This document shows positions 45,233-55,423 of a stretch of 64,000 bases of DNA, in pieces. The stretch is from an uncultured Deferribacteraceae bacterium. Its GTDB lineage: Bacteria > Chrysiogenota > Deferribacteres > Deferribacterales > Mucispirillaceae. A model generated the notes under the pieces. That model did not search any database and had not been told where the DNA came from. It worked only from the letters and a program-made list of their open reading frames with translations. The DNA is taken from positions 38,459 to 102,458 of the forward strand of contig CAMQYS010000004.1 of assembly GCA_947039395.1 (NCBI GenBank), written 5' to 3'. The position numbers were made by a program, and so were the translations under genes. The first letter of the stretch is position 1, and every line of letters begins with the position of its first letter.

Positions 45233-45886
45233 TTAAGGATTATATGTTGAGCTTTTAGAGATAGTAATATGTGCCGTTTTCTTCTTAATAAGAAGTGACG
45301 GTTTAGTATCTGTCTTATTATTTTTAAAGATAAATTCAAAATCAGGGTCTGTTGGAGAGACCTGTACTGAATCAGTATATTTCGCCTTTAAAACTTCCAT
45401 ATCGCCAAAATCTAACGCTCTACCAACACATGATGATACACATGCTGGATCTAATCCTTTCTCTAATCTATCTACACACATAGTACATTTTTGTGCTGGA
45501 TGTTCAATCTGCCAACCGATTATCGAATTAGGTTCTTGTTTATCATCTGCAAACTTAGGTTTTGCAAATGGGCATGCATCTGCACATGCTAATAAACCGA
45601 TACATTGCTTTCTATTGATAGTAACGATACCGTCATCACTTTTAGTTATTGCTCCTTGTGAACAAGCATCTCTACAAGCAGGCTTAACACAATGATTACA
45701 ACCTATTGAAAGAGGGAAAAACTTATTATTCTTTTCATAAGTGAACTGCTCTCTCCAATGAACTTTACCCGGTTCAACTTGGTTCCAATCTTTGCAGGCT
45801 ACTGTACAAGCATTACATGACATACATCTAGTTTGATCAAAGTAAAAACCAAGTTGTGTTGGTGTTACTTTTATTGATTTACTCAT
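45233..45886 (-). CDS. DmsB-like four-cluster ferredoxin subunit (operon 2)
   Basis: 217 residues. TQLGFYFDQTRCMSCNACTVACKDWNQ; Cys groups CMSCNACTVAC, CNHCVKPACRDAC, CIGLLACADAC and CTMCVDRLEKGLDPACVSSC. The last carries the fourth cluster set. Very close to the operon 3 protein (same HPAQKCTMC, GRALDFGDMEVL/AVL), less so to operon 1. Its gene lies 25 bases after dmsA2. The C-terminus is extended (TKPSLLIKKKTAHITISKSSTYNP). Confidence 0.92.
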   Translation of the reverse strand: MSKSIKVTPTQLGFYFDQTRCMSCNACTVACKDWNQVEPGKVHWREQFTYEKNNKFFPLSIGCNHCVKPACRDACSQGAITKSDDGIVTINRKQCIGLLACADACPFAKPKFADDKQEPNSIIGWQIEHPAQKCTMCVDRLEKGLDPACVSSCVGRALDFGDMEVLKAKYTDSVQVSPTDPDFEFIFKNNKTDTKPSLLIKKKTAHITISKSSTYNP

Positions 45887-45911
45887 AATTTATCTCCACT
45901 TAATATAATAC

Positions 45912-48900
45912 TTACTTTGTTTGCTTAGTAGGTGGTGTAGTTGTTTTAATAAAAACATATGCTGACTGTTGAGCGTTACCGTTATCTATTCGTGAAGGTT
46001 TAGATGCCATTAATGTATTTGCACATCCTCCATCATCAACTCCGTCGATAGGATTAGGGTCATACCATGACCCTTGATGAAGATTAGCTGTTCCTTTCAT
46101 ACAACGATCTGAAACTCTTGCTACGCAACGTACTTCACCTATCGGATTTGAAACTAAAACTAAATCTCCATCAACAACTTGTAACCTTTCTGAATCTTCT
46201 GAACTGATCCATATTTCATGCCATGATGCAGTTTCTTTATTTGCATTATATACAGCTGATGATAACATCGGTTGTATAGGAGCTGTCCCACCCTCTGGAT
46301 GACGATCTGGCATTATAGCATACTCTTTCCAGTCATTTCCTGATAACCATTTACCACCCTCTGTTCTATGCGTTAATTCTCTTAATAATGGGTTTTCAGC
46401 ATGAGTTGAGTGAACTCTGTATCTATCGTGTGTTGTACTTAATGTTACGCCGTTTTTACCGATAACATTGTTCTCTGTTTTACCATTAAATACACCGTAT
46501 GCTTCATTAAACGAATCTTCAAAATTAAAATACATAGGGATGGAGTAAACAATCGGATCGCCTTCTGTATCTTTATTCTTCTGTCCACGTTTCTCTGCAT
46601 CTAGGTGACCGTGCCATTTACTATTTCTATTTTCAAAATCCCAAACCATCATATCGTTATAAACTTGAAATCTTCCTGTTGATCTAGGACGAGCTTCACG
46701 AACCTTACCATTAATCGTTGCCTTAGCATGTCCACCGATAATATCTGCAACATCATTACCTGATGCTGGACGTGTTGTTGCAAAAACAGATGTTAATCCA
46801 TGAACTTCTTCAGTAATATCAATAGTAATAGTACCACCAGTAGTACTATCTGGATCTTGGACAGTGTATGAACCACTTTGTAACCTAAACATAATAAAAG
46901 GTTTATCAACTCTATCTTGATCTGTAGAATCTTCTAAATAATCCCTTAGTTTTTCTCTTAACTTTCCACCTAAAGCTTTTGAAGTTTCATCAGTAGGCAA
47001 TGTTATATCTTCATTATCAGCATTTTTACGAGGTATATATTGATCAGCATAAACTTCTTCTCTAGTTTTACCGAAAAATCTTGAATTAGGGTTTTTTATA
47101 GCGTAATCAACCACTTTTAGAGAGTCAACTTCTGCACTCTTATAAATTCCACCGTTCTCAAACTTTTTAATTTCATTATCTATACCAGTAATTGCACCTA
47201 CTTCTTTTTGAGCTTTAAGAGCCTCATAAGTATATCTCCAAGCATCTTTAGTTTCACCTGGTGCTTTAACTATCGGTGGATGATAAATTGTTTCTCCACC
47301 AACTGCTGTCCAATCTCCTGCTTCTAAAGACATCGTTGCTGGAAATACAAAATCAGAGTATTTTGCTGTTGGCGATAAGAATGGATCAAATGTTGCTAAA
47401 CAGAAAGTTTCTGCTGTTTCATCTGAAAGAGGAAGTGCTCTTAATACAGCAGAGTTATCGTTAGAGTTCATATGCTGATTAACTGCAATATTACCACCTG
47501 GATTAATGATTAGACGAGTTCCTGCAACTCTAACTTTTCCAGTATCTTCTACAACCTTATATGTATCGCCATCTAAGGCAGGATAGTTATCCGTACCACC
47601 ATTATAATCAAAAACTACATTTGCTTTTGTTCCAGGATCATCATGCACATATTTATCTATAGTTGGGTCCCAATCAGGAATATAAGCATTTATATCAATT
47701 GCATTACCTGTAATATCTTTCATCTCTTTAAGTTTATCTGCAAAAGCAAATTTAATTCCATTAAACCAATCTTTAATAGATAAAGTTGGAATTTTCTTTA
47801 GATCAGAAGCATAAGCAACTCCAAATACAGGAGCTTTAGCATTTAGATCTGTCTTATCTGTATTAGTTAAGAACATATCGTTACCAGTAGGTAATACCCC
47901 TCTGTTTCTAATAGTTGATCCCCATAGTCCGAATAATCCCTCTCCGTTTCTACCAAATCTTTTAGTAACACATAGTAATGATGCTATTGCAAACATATTT
48001 ACAACACCATTATTTTGTTTCTGAACACCACCTGCCCATTCTGTAAAGATAGGTTTCTCATTCTGTTCGTTTATAGCACCTTGTACATCACGTCCACAAT
48101 ATAGCGCTGCTAACTCTCTAATCTTAGATGCAGGTGTACCACAAATCTTTTCTGCCCACTCTGGTGTTTTAGCAGTATTAAAAGCACTCTTATATAGATA
48201 CTCTGTATCAGCACCTTTTATTGCTGTATAAGAACAAGTAGCTCCGTTACGTTTAGCTTGTTGAGATTGGAACACCTTACTTGTATATGTTGCATTCTCT
48301 CCAGAAGTTTCATAATCTGCTTTTGTTAATCTATCATCACTACCCATTACATAAGCTGATAATGATTTACCTGCAGGGACAGCATTAATCTTACGTTCAC
48401 CCGTTAATGCATCACCAGTAGTTACATTGATAATACCTGTTGCCTCAGCAAGATTATACTCTGGTGAATCGAAAAAACCGTAAACCATTGTATCAATATA
48501 ATTTACATCTAACCACCTTTCTGCTTTAGGTTTTAAAGTTCCATTCTCATTAAATGTATTAACTATCATCTCATGAAACATAGCCATTATTAACGCTGCA
48601 TCTGTATAGTTACGTAACTGTATCCACTCTGTAGCACAAGTTACTGCTGTATCTGTAAGCTCTGGACCTATAAAATAAACCTTACCATCTCTTGCTTTTA
48701 ATTTTTCCATAGCTCTTATATATGGCCACGCTAATGAATTATTAGTTGATGTTGCATTTGTACCAAAAGATACAACATTGCCTACAACACCTGCAACATG
48801 TGGTAGTTGATATCCTATATTATGGTTGAAGTGATAATCAGCTCCAAGACTTGCTGTATAGTCCGCCTGCCAATTTCCATTAAAATCAACATTTATAGCT

Positions 48901-49688
48901 TGAGTCTGTCCACCTACTTGAGCTGATGAAGGAGCAACTATTCCGTATGGATAACCAACACCTGGATGTCCTGTTAACGGATAAGCATATAAATATTGGT
49001 GGTAACTGTAATCTGAATGAGTATTTGCTGTGAAATAATTTCTTGCACCAGCACGTACATTTGTAAGAGCATCTCTTACAACACCCATATTGTTATATGT
49101 TCCAGCGTAACCGATCGCTGTTGCGTATGTATTATATATCGCTCCTGCACCGTACTTATCACTAATTGCTTTAGATTTAGTAGCAATATGCTTAAGAGCT
49201 TCTTGTGATGATACTCTTATAAATCCAGTAACATCACCTCTTGTTTTTGTCTGTTTAAGTGGATACTTTAAACGTCCTGGGTGGTGAGCTTTATACTTTA
49301 AGCTCTTACCTTTTGCACAGTTTAATGCACGAGAATCGTTTAACCAATTTTTATCTCTTGGGGTATCATCATAATCAAGCTTATCATCATCTGTACCTAT
49401 ACGAACTATACGCTTATTTACAACATGAATCTTAGACACACAACGTGTACCAACACCGCAGTTATGCGGACATGCAGCTGTATATATTTGTGGGTTAGAA
49501 AGATCTACCTCCTCAATAGGATTACCAGGCAACGATCCACCTTCACCTCCAATTATCTCTAAGCCTTCTCCTCTTGAACATCCGTAAACAGTATTAGCAG
49601 CCCCAATTGCCAATGCTCCTTTGATAAAACTTCTTCTGCTTACCATTACTTTTTTAACTAAATCAGTAATGACTTTACTTGATTTCAT
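45912..49688 (-). CDS. DMSO reductase-family molybdopterin subunit 2, Tat signal with lipobox-like Cys
   Basis: 1258 residues. Twin-arginine motif SRRS at 17-20, ALAIGAANTVY then GC with Cys37, followed by a Gly/acid linker (GGEGGSLPG) typical of lipoproteins. FS0 Cys are in CPHNCGVGTRC, with two more residues than usual between the second and third Cys, and ALNCAKGKSLKYKAHHP. HSDYSYHQ aligns with the putative Mo-ligand Ser region. VYFIGPELTDTAVTCATEW, STTHDRYRVHSTHAENP and LHQGSWYDPNPIDG complete the family pattern. It is closest to subunit 3. Start ATG has GGAG; the leader from 49689 is gene-free. Confidence 0.9.
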   Translation of the reverse strand: MKSSKVITDLVKKVMVSRRSFIKGALAIGAANTVYGCSRGEGLEIIGGEGGSLPGNPIEEVDLSNPQIYTAACPHNCGVGTRCVSKIHVVNKRIVRIGTDDDKLDYDDTPRDKNWLNDSRALNCAKGKSLKYKAHHPGRLKYPLKQTKTRGDVTGFIRVSSQEALKHIATKSKAISDKYGAGAIYNTYATAIGYAGTYNNMGVVRDALTNVRAGARNYFTANTHSDYSYHQYLYAYPLTGHPGVGYPYGIVAPSSAQVGGQTQAINVDFNGNWQADYTASLGADYHFNHNIGYQLPHVAGVVGNVVSFGTNATSTNNSLAWPYIRAMEKLKARDGKVYFIGPELTDTAVTCATEWIQLRNYTDAALIMAMFHEMIVNTFNENGTLKPKAERWLDVNYIDTMVYGFFDSPEYNLAEATGIINVTTGDALTGERKINAVPAGKSLSAYVMGSDDRLTKADYETSGENATYTSKVFQSQQAKRNGATCSYTAIKGADTEYLYKSAFNTAKTPEWAEKICGTPASKIRELAALYCGRDVQGAINEQNEKPIFTEWAGGVQKQNNGVVNMFAIASLLCVTKRFGRNGEGLFGLWGSTIRNRGVLPTGNDMFLTNTDKTDLNAKAPVFGVAYASDLKKIPTLSIKDWFNGIKFAFADKLKEMKDITGNAIDINAYIPDWDPTIDKYVHDDPGTKANVVFDYNGGTDNYPALDGDTYKVVEDTGKVRVAGTRLIINPGGNIAVNQHMNSNDNSAVLRALPLSDETAETFCLATFDPFLSPTAKYSDFVFPATMSLEAGDWTAVGGETIYHPPIVKAPGETKDAWRYTYEALKAQKEVGAITGIDNEIKKFENGGIYKSAEVDSLKVVDYAIKNPNSRFFGKTREEVYADQYIPRKNADNEDITLPTDETSKALGGKLREKLRDYLEDSTDQDRVDKPFIMFRLQSGSYTVQDPDSTTGGTITIDITEEVHGLTSVFATTRPASGNDVADIIGGHAKATINGKVREARPRSTGRFQVYNDMMVWDFENRNSKWHGHLDAEKRGQKNKDTEGDPIVYSIPMYFNFEDSFNEAYGVFNGKTENNVIGKNGVTLSTTHDRYRVHSTHAENPLLRELTHRTEGGKWLSGNDWKEYAIMPDRHPEGGTAPIQPMLSSAVYNANKETASWHEIWISSEDSERLQVVDGDLVLVSNPIGEVRCVARVSDRCMKGTANLHQGSWYDPNPIDGVDDGGCANTLMASKPSRIDNGNAQQSAYVFIKTTTPPTKQTK

Positions 49689-50186
49689 AGATGAACCCCC
49701 TCTCCATATATTTTACGAATAAAATATTAAACTCTCACTCTTTTACCAATAATAAAACAAGATTAAATTAATAACTTAACTAAATCTAATTACAGTTACG
49801 ACAACCTCTTAACTATGAAAGTATAAAACAAGAAATATATACATATAAATAGATAGTCTTTATCATATATATAATATTTTTGTCAATCATAAAACACATA
49901 TACCTACTCAAAACATACACATATAAAATGGTTTATATAATTAAGTAATTTAGTATAATCGCTATCTAATTACCTAATTAACTAAATACTTCAAAAAGTT
50001 CATATATTAAGAGTTAGCAGAGTTGACTGTAACATAAAAAACATATACATCGTATATATATCTAATTATATTTATTTTCCTATACTTAGACTTTCTTGTA
50101 TGTTTACATATACGTTAATTAACTATCAAGTATAAAGTAGGAGAAAGATACAAATCTATCCCCTACTCAAATTAAATCAATTAAGG
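49689..50186. other. Leader of dmsA2 and terminator of operon 3
   Basis: Very AT-rich, no open frame. The right end has the hairpin at 50137-50166. The left end is the dmsA2 leader, GAGAGGGGGTTCATCT. No operator was recognised. Confidence 0.55.
50137..50166 (-). terminator. Terminator of the third molybdoenzyme operon
   Basis: GTAGG (50137-50141) pairs with CCTAC (50162-50166), and AGAT with ATCT near the loop. The run GTAGGAGAAAGATACAAATC differs by only a few bases from the corresponding segment at 45189, so the two terminators descend from one copy. Confidence 0.6.
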
Positions 50187-50855
50187 TTATTTAGGCTTAT
50201 ACGAAGTACTTTTATGAACTGTTAAATTAGATGACGCTTTTTTCTTAACTAACATAGCTGGCTTCGTATCTACTTTATTATTTTTATACACATACGGAAA
50301 ATCTGTAGAATTCAATCTTACTGCTCCATTTGCACCGCCGTATGTTCTCTCTAAAACAGCCATGTCTCCAAAATCTAATGCTCTACCTATACATGATGAT
50401 ACACACGCTGGTTTTAAACCTTCATCTAATCTATCTAAACACATAGTACATTTTTGTGCTGGGTGTTCAATCTGCCAACCGATTATTGTATTGGGTTCTT
50501 GTTTACTATCTGCTATTTGAGGCTTAGCAAACGGGCATGCTTTTATACACGATAATAAATTTATACATTTATCTCTATTAATAGTAACAATACCATCATC
50601 TGTTTTTGATATCGCATCTGCCGTACACACCGTCAAACAAGCAGGCTCTTCGCAATGATTACAACCCATAGAAAATGGGAAAAACTCACCGATATTTTCT
50701 CCTTCATATGTAAACTGTTCTCTCCAATTAACAAGACCTGGATTTAGTTGATTCCAATCTTTACAAGCAACTGTACATGCATTACACGACATACATCTTG
50801 TTTGATCGAAATAAAAACCAAGTTGTGTTTTTGTTACTCTTGTTGATTTCTCCAT
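50187..50855 (-). CDS. DmsB-like four-cluster ferredoxin subunit (operon 3)
   Basis: 222 residues from the ATG at 50855, with GGGAG (50864-50868) upstream; the ATG at 50870 would contain that site. Cys groups CMSCNACTVAC, CNHCEEPACLTVC, CINLLSCIKAC and CTMCLDRLDEGLKPACVSSC. IGRALDFGDMAVLERTY is shared with operon 2. The gene starts 40 bases after dmsA3. Confidence 0.92.
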   Translation of the reverse strand: MEKSTRVTKTQLGFYFDQTRCMSCNACTVACKDWNQLNPGLVNWREQFTYEGENIGEFFPFSMGCNHCEEPACLTVCTADAISKTDDGIVTINRDKCINLLSCIKACPFAKPQIADSKQEPNTIIGWQIEHPAQKCTMCLDRLDEGLKPACVSSCIGRALDFGDMAVLERTYGGANGAVRLNSTDFPYVYKNNKVDTKPAMLVKKKASSNLTVHKSTSYKPK

Positions 50856-50895
50856 ACTTATATCTCCCATTATCTTAAATAAACTAATTTAAACA

Positions 50896-53800
50896 TTATT
50901 GCTTAGCAGCAGGTGGCGTAGTTTTCTCAATAGAAACATACGCCGATTGCTGTGCGTTACCTTGATCTATTCTTGATGGGTGATACGACATCAGAGTGTT
51001 TACACACGCACCATCATCAACTCCATCAATAGGGTTAGGATCATACCATGCTCCTTGATGAAGATTAGCTGTTCCTCTTACACAACGATTAGTAGTTCTT
51101 GCTACGCAACGTACTGCACCGATCGGATTTTTAACTAATACTAAATCACCATCTTTTATAGTACGGTCATTAGCATCATCTATATTCATCCATATCTCTT
51201 GCCAAGATGCAGTAGTTGGATCTGCTTTATAAACTGCACTTGATAGCATTGGTGATATAGGTGCTGTTCCACCCTCTGGATGACGATCTGGGATTGTTGC
51301 ATACTCGTTCCAATCATTACCTGATAACCATTTACCTTTATCTGTTCTTGTAGTTAACTCTCTTAAAAACGCATTTGTAGAGTTACTTGAATGAACACGA
51401 TATCTATCATGAGTTGTACCTAATGTTAGAAGATTCTTACCGATAACATTATTCTCTGGTTTACCATTAAATACACCGTACGCTTCATTAAATGAATCTT
51501 CAAAATTGAAATACATAGGGATAGGATAGACAATCTGATCGCCTTCGTAATCTTTATTAGTTTGTCCACGTTTCTCTTTTGGTAACCAGCCGTGCCATTT
51601 ACTATATTTACGTTCATAATCCCATACTACTGCATTTAAATAAACTGAAAACCTATGAGACATCACAGGACGATCAGCCAGTCCTCCTGCAACATGATAT
51701 GCCTCATCAGAATCACGAGAGTAGCTCTTTTCTGAAGTTATATAAGTATATCCAGCAGCAGAACTTCCACCAACTTTAACAAAAGGAGTAATAACTCTTC
51801 TTGCATGATCAAGAGCTAAATATTCATCTATTATTTTTCTAGTAGAACCAGCCCAACTATGCCAATCATCTACTAAGCTAACAGTTGTTGCTATATGTTC
51901 TTTTGTTGTTGCAGGGGCACGAGCTATAGCTTGATTAGCATAGACTTCATTACGCGTCATACCGTAAAATTTTATGATCTTGTGCTCACCTTTTATAGCT
52001 TCATCTACGAGTTTTAACGATAAGACCTCTGCTGGCTGATACCTATTAGTAGTACCTACATATTTAAAATGATTACCAGTTGTTGATATCTTACCAAACT
52101 GACCAAGCTCTGATTGTGCTTTAAGAGCTTCATAAGCGTATCTCCAACCATCTTTTACAGCCCCAGGTGCTTTTACAATCGCTGGACGGTAAACTGTATG
52201 ACTTGCAATACTTGTCCAATCGCCTGCCTCAAGATGCACAGTTGCTGGGAAAAGATAATCTGAATATTTTGCACCGGGTGAAAAAAACGGATCAAATGTA
52301 ACTAAACAAAATCTATCAGGATCGGTTGGGTCTCCAGAAACTTCTAATGTTTTATAAACTAACGCTGTATCATTAGCGTTCATACTCTGATTTAAAGGGA
52401 TTCCACCACCAGGATTAACAATTACTCTAATACCGTTATATTCAGGTGTGCTATCAACACCAGTAGTATTACCGTTTCTACCAGCATAATCATAGTAATC
52501 TAAGTTATCATTAGCATCTTTATATGTTAGAGGTTCTTTACCAGATGTAGCGTTATCTGCATAAAGATACTTGATCCCTGCTTTTGCTCCACCGTTATCA
52601 TTAATATATCTATCATTATCAGGATTCCATTCAGGGATATGTTTATTAATATCAGCACCTAACTTCTCTTTTAATTCATCAAAATGAGCCATTTTTAAAC
52701 TGTTAAACCACTCTTTAACAGAAAGAGAAGCTATCCATCCTACCTGATTGGACGTTCCACCAGTCATAGATGGTCTATGCTCTGGTATTGAGCGATCTCG
52801 CTTCTTGCCTGAGGCTGGACCGTTAGGATCAATCAGAAAGTCTTTGACTAAAGTTGAACCTGCAGGTGCAGATTTTCCCCATTTTGCAGGATATGAAGCC
52901 CAAGAGCTAAATAACCCTTCGCCTTTTAATCCAAACGTTTTAGTTACACACATAAGTGCTGTTATAGCAATAATATTTATTACTCCATTGTTTTGCTTCT
53001 GCATACCAACAGCCCAGTCATTATAAATTGGATGTTGTGCTGGATTGCAATACATCTTTGCAAGTGCTCTAATAGTTGCAGCAGGTGTGCCACATATCGC
53101 TTCTGCCCACTCTGGAGTTTTTGCTGTTAAAAAATCTCTCTTATATAGATACTCTGTAGCATCACCTTTTGTCGCTGTATAAGAACAAACTCTCACGTTA
53201 CGTTTAGGCTGAACTGTTACAAATTTTGCACTTGTATATGTAGCTGTCTCTCCTGTTGCATCATAAGTTGCTTTCGTTAATCTATCATCACTACCCATTA
53301 CATACGCTGATAAAGATCTTCCAGATGGAACTGAATTAATATATCTCCACTCATTAAGTTTTGTAGCTGGTTCTACGAATACTATCTCTCCAGTAGATGG
53401 AACCTCTGGTACTGTTACAACATTACCTTCAACAACCTTTCTTACGCCTATATGGAGCCAGTACTCAGGAGAATCAAAAAAACCGTAAACCATTGTATCT
53501 AGATATGCTACATCAAGCCATCTCTCAGCTTTAGGCTTTAAAGTTCCATCAGCATTAAACGTATTAACTATCATCTCATGGAACATTCCCATAATTAAAG
53601 CAGTATCTGTATAGTTACGCACTTGAACCCAATCTGTTGAACAAGTTACACCTGTATCTACAAACTCTGGCCCTATAAAGTAATGCTTACCACCTCTTTC
53701 TTTTAACTTTTCCATAGCTCTGATATAGCCCCAAGCAGAAGTGTTCGCTGTTGATAATGTGTTTGTTCCCCATGAAACAGCATTCTTCACTGCTCCTGCT

Positions 53801-54564
53801 ATATTATGTAACTGTGAGCCTATTGTTGGTGTATAAGGGCTTCCATTATAAGGTATCATATACCCCGTAAGTCCACCTGCGAAGTTAATTTGATGATAAC
53901 TCCAATCATTTAACTCCCCTCTAGTACTTGCCACATACTTAGTCAATCCATATGCTGCATCCCAACACTTACTAAATGTACCTGAGTAGTTTGAAGCAGA
54001 TGCTTTTGGAATATATATCGCTCCAACTCCATGTTTTGTATAGACACTTCTTACTTTAGTTGCAACTTCTTTCATCATAGCTTCTGTGTCCATACGGATA
54101 AAACCCGTTACATCACCACGTTGTTTTGTCTGTTTAAGTCCATATTTTACACGAACAGCAGAGTTAACTTTAAATTTAGAACTTCTACCTTTTGCACAAC
54201 TTAATACTCTTGTATCATTTAACCAATTTTTATCTCTTAAATTACCATTAAAATCTCGTTCATCTTCATCTGATGTAACTCTAACAATCTTATTATTCAC
54301 CACATGAACATTTGTCATGCAACGTGTACCTGCACCACAGTTATGTCCACATGCTGTTGTGTACATCTGAGCATTTGATAGATCAACTGGTGACATAGGA
54401 TCACCCGGAACCGATCCGCCCGAACCATCTATAATCTCAATACCCTCTTTTGAACAACCGTAAACTGTGCTAGTTGCACCGATCGCTAACGCTCCTTTGA
54501 TAAAACTTCTTCTCGTTACTTTAACTTTCTCAATTAAATCAGAAATAAGTTTCTTCGACTTCAT
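50896..54564 (-). CDS. DMSO reductase-family molybdopterin subunit 3, Tat signal with lipobox-like Cys
   Basis: 1222 residues from the ATG at 54564, which has GGAGG eight bases upstream; a start at 54678 would add 38 residues before the Tat signal and is rejected. Twin-arginine motif TRRS at 17-20, ALAIGATSTVY, then GC with Cys37 and a Gly/acid linker. FS0: CGHNCGAGTRC and VLSCAKGRSSKFK. LNDWSYHQ matches the Mo-ligand Ser region of the other two. HYFIGPEFVDTGVTCSTDW, GTTHDRYRVHSS and LHQGAWYDPNPIDG follow. Substrate unknown. Sequence and gene order match operon 2, indicating duplication. Confidence 0.9.
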   Translation of the reverse strand: MKSKKLISDLIEKVKVTRRSFIKGALAIGATSTVYGCSKEGIEIIDGSGGSVPGDPMSPVDLSNAQMYTTACGHNCGAGTRCMTNVHVVNNKIVRVTSDEDERDFNGNLRDKNWLNDTRVLSCAKGRSSKFKVNSAVRVKYGLKQTKQRGDVTGFIRMDTEAMMKEVATKVRSVYTKHGVGAIYIPKASASNYSGTFSKCWDAAYGLTKYVASTRGELNDWSYHQINFAGGLTGYMIPYNGSPYTPTIGSQLHNIAGAVKNAVSWGTNTLSTANTSAWGYIRAMEKLKERGGKHYFIGPEFVDTGVTCSTDWVQVRNYTDTALIMGMFHEMIVNTFNADGTLKPKAERWLDVAYLDTMVYGFFDSPEYWLHIGVRKVVEGNVVTVPEVPSTGEIVFVEPATKLNEWRYINSVPSGRSLSAYVMGSDDRLTKATYDATGETATYTSAKFVTVQPKRNVRVCSYTATKGDATEYLYKRDFLTAKTPEWAEAICGTPAATIRALAKMYCNPAQHPIYNDWAVGMQKQNNGVINIIAITALMCVTKTFGLKGEGLFSSWASYPAKWGKSAPAGSTLVKDFLIDPNGPASGKKRDRSIPEHRPSMTGGTSNQVGWIASLSVKEWFNSLKMAHFDELKEKLGADINKHIPEWNPDNDRYINDNGGAKAGIKYLYADNATSGKEPLTYKDANDNLDYYDYAGRNGNTTGVDSTPEYNGIRVIVNPGGGIPLNQSMNANDTALVYKTLEVSGDPTDPDRFCLVTFDPFFSPGAKYSDYLFPATVHLEAGDWTSIASHTVYRPAIVKAPGAVKDGWRYAYEALKAQSELGQFGKISTTGNHFKYVGTTNRYQPAEVLSLKLVDEAIKGEHKIIKFYGMTRNEVYANQAIARAPATTKEHIATTVSLVDDWHSWAGSTRKIIDEYLALDHARRVITPFVKVGGSSAAGYTYITSEKSYSRDSDEAYHVAGGLADRPVMSHRFSVYLNAVVWDYERKYSKWHGWLPKEKRGQTNKDYEGDQIVYPIPMYFNFEDSFNEAYGVFNGKPENNVIGKNLLTLGTTHDRYRVHSSNSTNAFLRELTTRTDKGKWLSGNDWNEYATIPDRHPEGGTAPISPMLSSAVYKADPTTASWQEIWMNIDDANDRTIKDGDLVLVKNPIGAVRCVARTTNRCVRGTANLHQGAWYDPNPIDGVDDGACVNTLMSYHPSRIDQGNAQQSAYVSIEKTTPPAAKQ

Positions 54565-55423
54565 AGATGAATCCTCCATAATATTGTGCAAATAAAAATT
54601 AAACTTTTGTTTTTTAATAAATAGATCACTTAAATGAACACGATATCTAATTAACAACTTACTGTAATAATTTGACAATTAATAAAACTAATAATACACT
54701 TCATCTCATATCAATATCACTTATATAATCTACATACCTCTTAATTATAAGTAATATGATCTCATAAAAACTAATTATCTCTTAAATAATTTAGACATAG
54801 TTAGTAAAAATAAAACTTATATCTACATATAATCTACATACCTATATAAATATATTTAACACGTATATCGCCATCTTGTCAATATTCAAATTGTTATTAT
54901 TTTCAAAAATTATAACTTTTTAGGCGATAAATATAATTTAGTATTGAAAAATATGAATTTAATAGATATTAATATTATAGGGTATTACATGATATTATAA
55001 TGATATTTAATAAAATATATTGTATTAACTTATAAATAAAATTATAATAAGATATATTTAGTATTATTTTACAAAAAAATTAACTTTTATAAATTATAGC
55101 TATCATCTTGTTATAGATAAAAACTGATTTCGCAACTTACAAAAAAAAAGCAAATATAATGATATGGCATAACATCGTTATATAATTGTATTGCTTTAAT
55201 TCATTTACTGCTTCATATAACTATTTACTGAAAATAGTTATCAATACATAAGTCAATATAACATATGCTTAATATAGAATAAAAAAAGGAGATAACTTAT
55301 ATATTATCTCCTTCATTACATATTTTAAACTTTATTGGTAAACTAAAACTATTAAATATTATTTAAGCTTAATTATTAAACCTTACTCGTAAACTTAGCT
55401 ATACAAAACAATAAATTAACTAA
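54565..55423. other. Leader of dmsA3 and terminator of the ntr operon
   Basis: Very AT-rich. The right half has the terminator at 55286-55313. The left is the dmsA3 leader. No other feature was recognised in about 600 bases. Confidence 0.6.
55286..55313 (-). terminator. Intrinsic terminator of the ntrY operon
   Basis: AAGGAGATAA (55286-55295) pairs perfectly with TTATCTCCTT (55304-55313) around an eight-base loop. On the minus strand TTTTTTT follows. It is 110 bases past the last gene. Confidence 0.9.

Noticed and set aside
52748..53026. Plus-strand open frames against the molybdoenzyme genes (also at 40225, 42532, 47276, 49017, 51579 and 54086)
   Set aside because: All are opposite strongly conserved proteins, with no ribosome binding site or family match.
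54565..54678. 38-residue extension before the Tat signal of the third molybdoenzyme
   Set aside because: Tat signals sit near the N-terminus; the ATG at 54564 has GGAGG at good spacing and matches the start of the paralogue at 49688.
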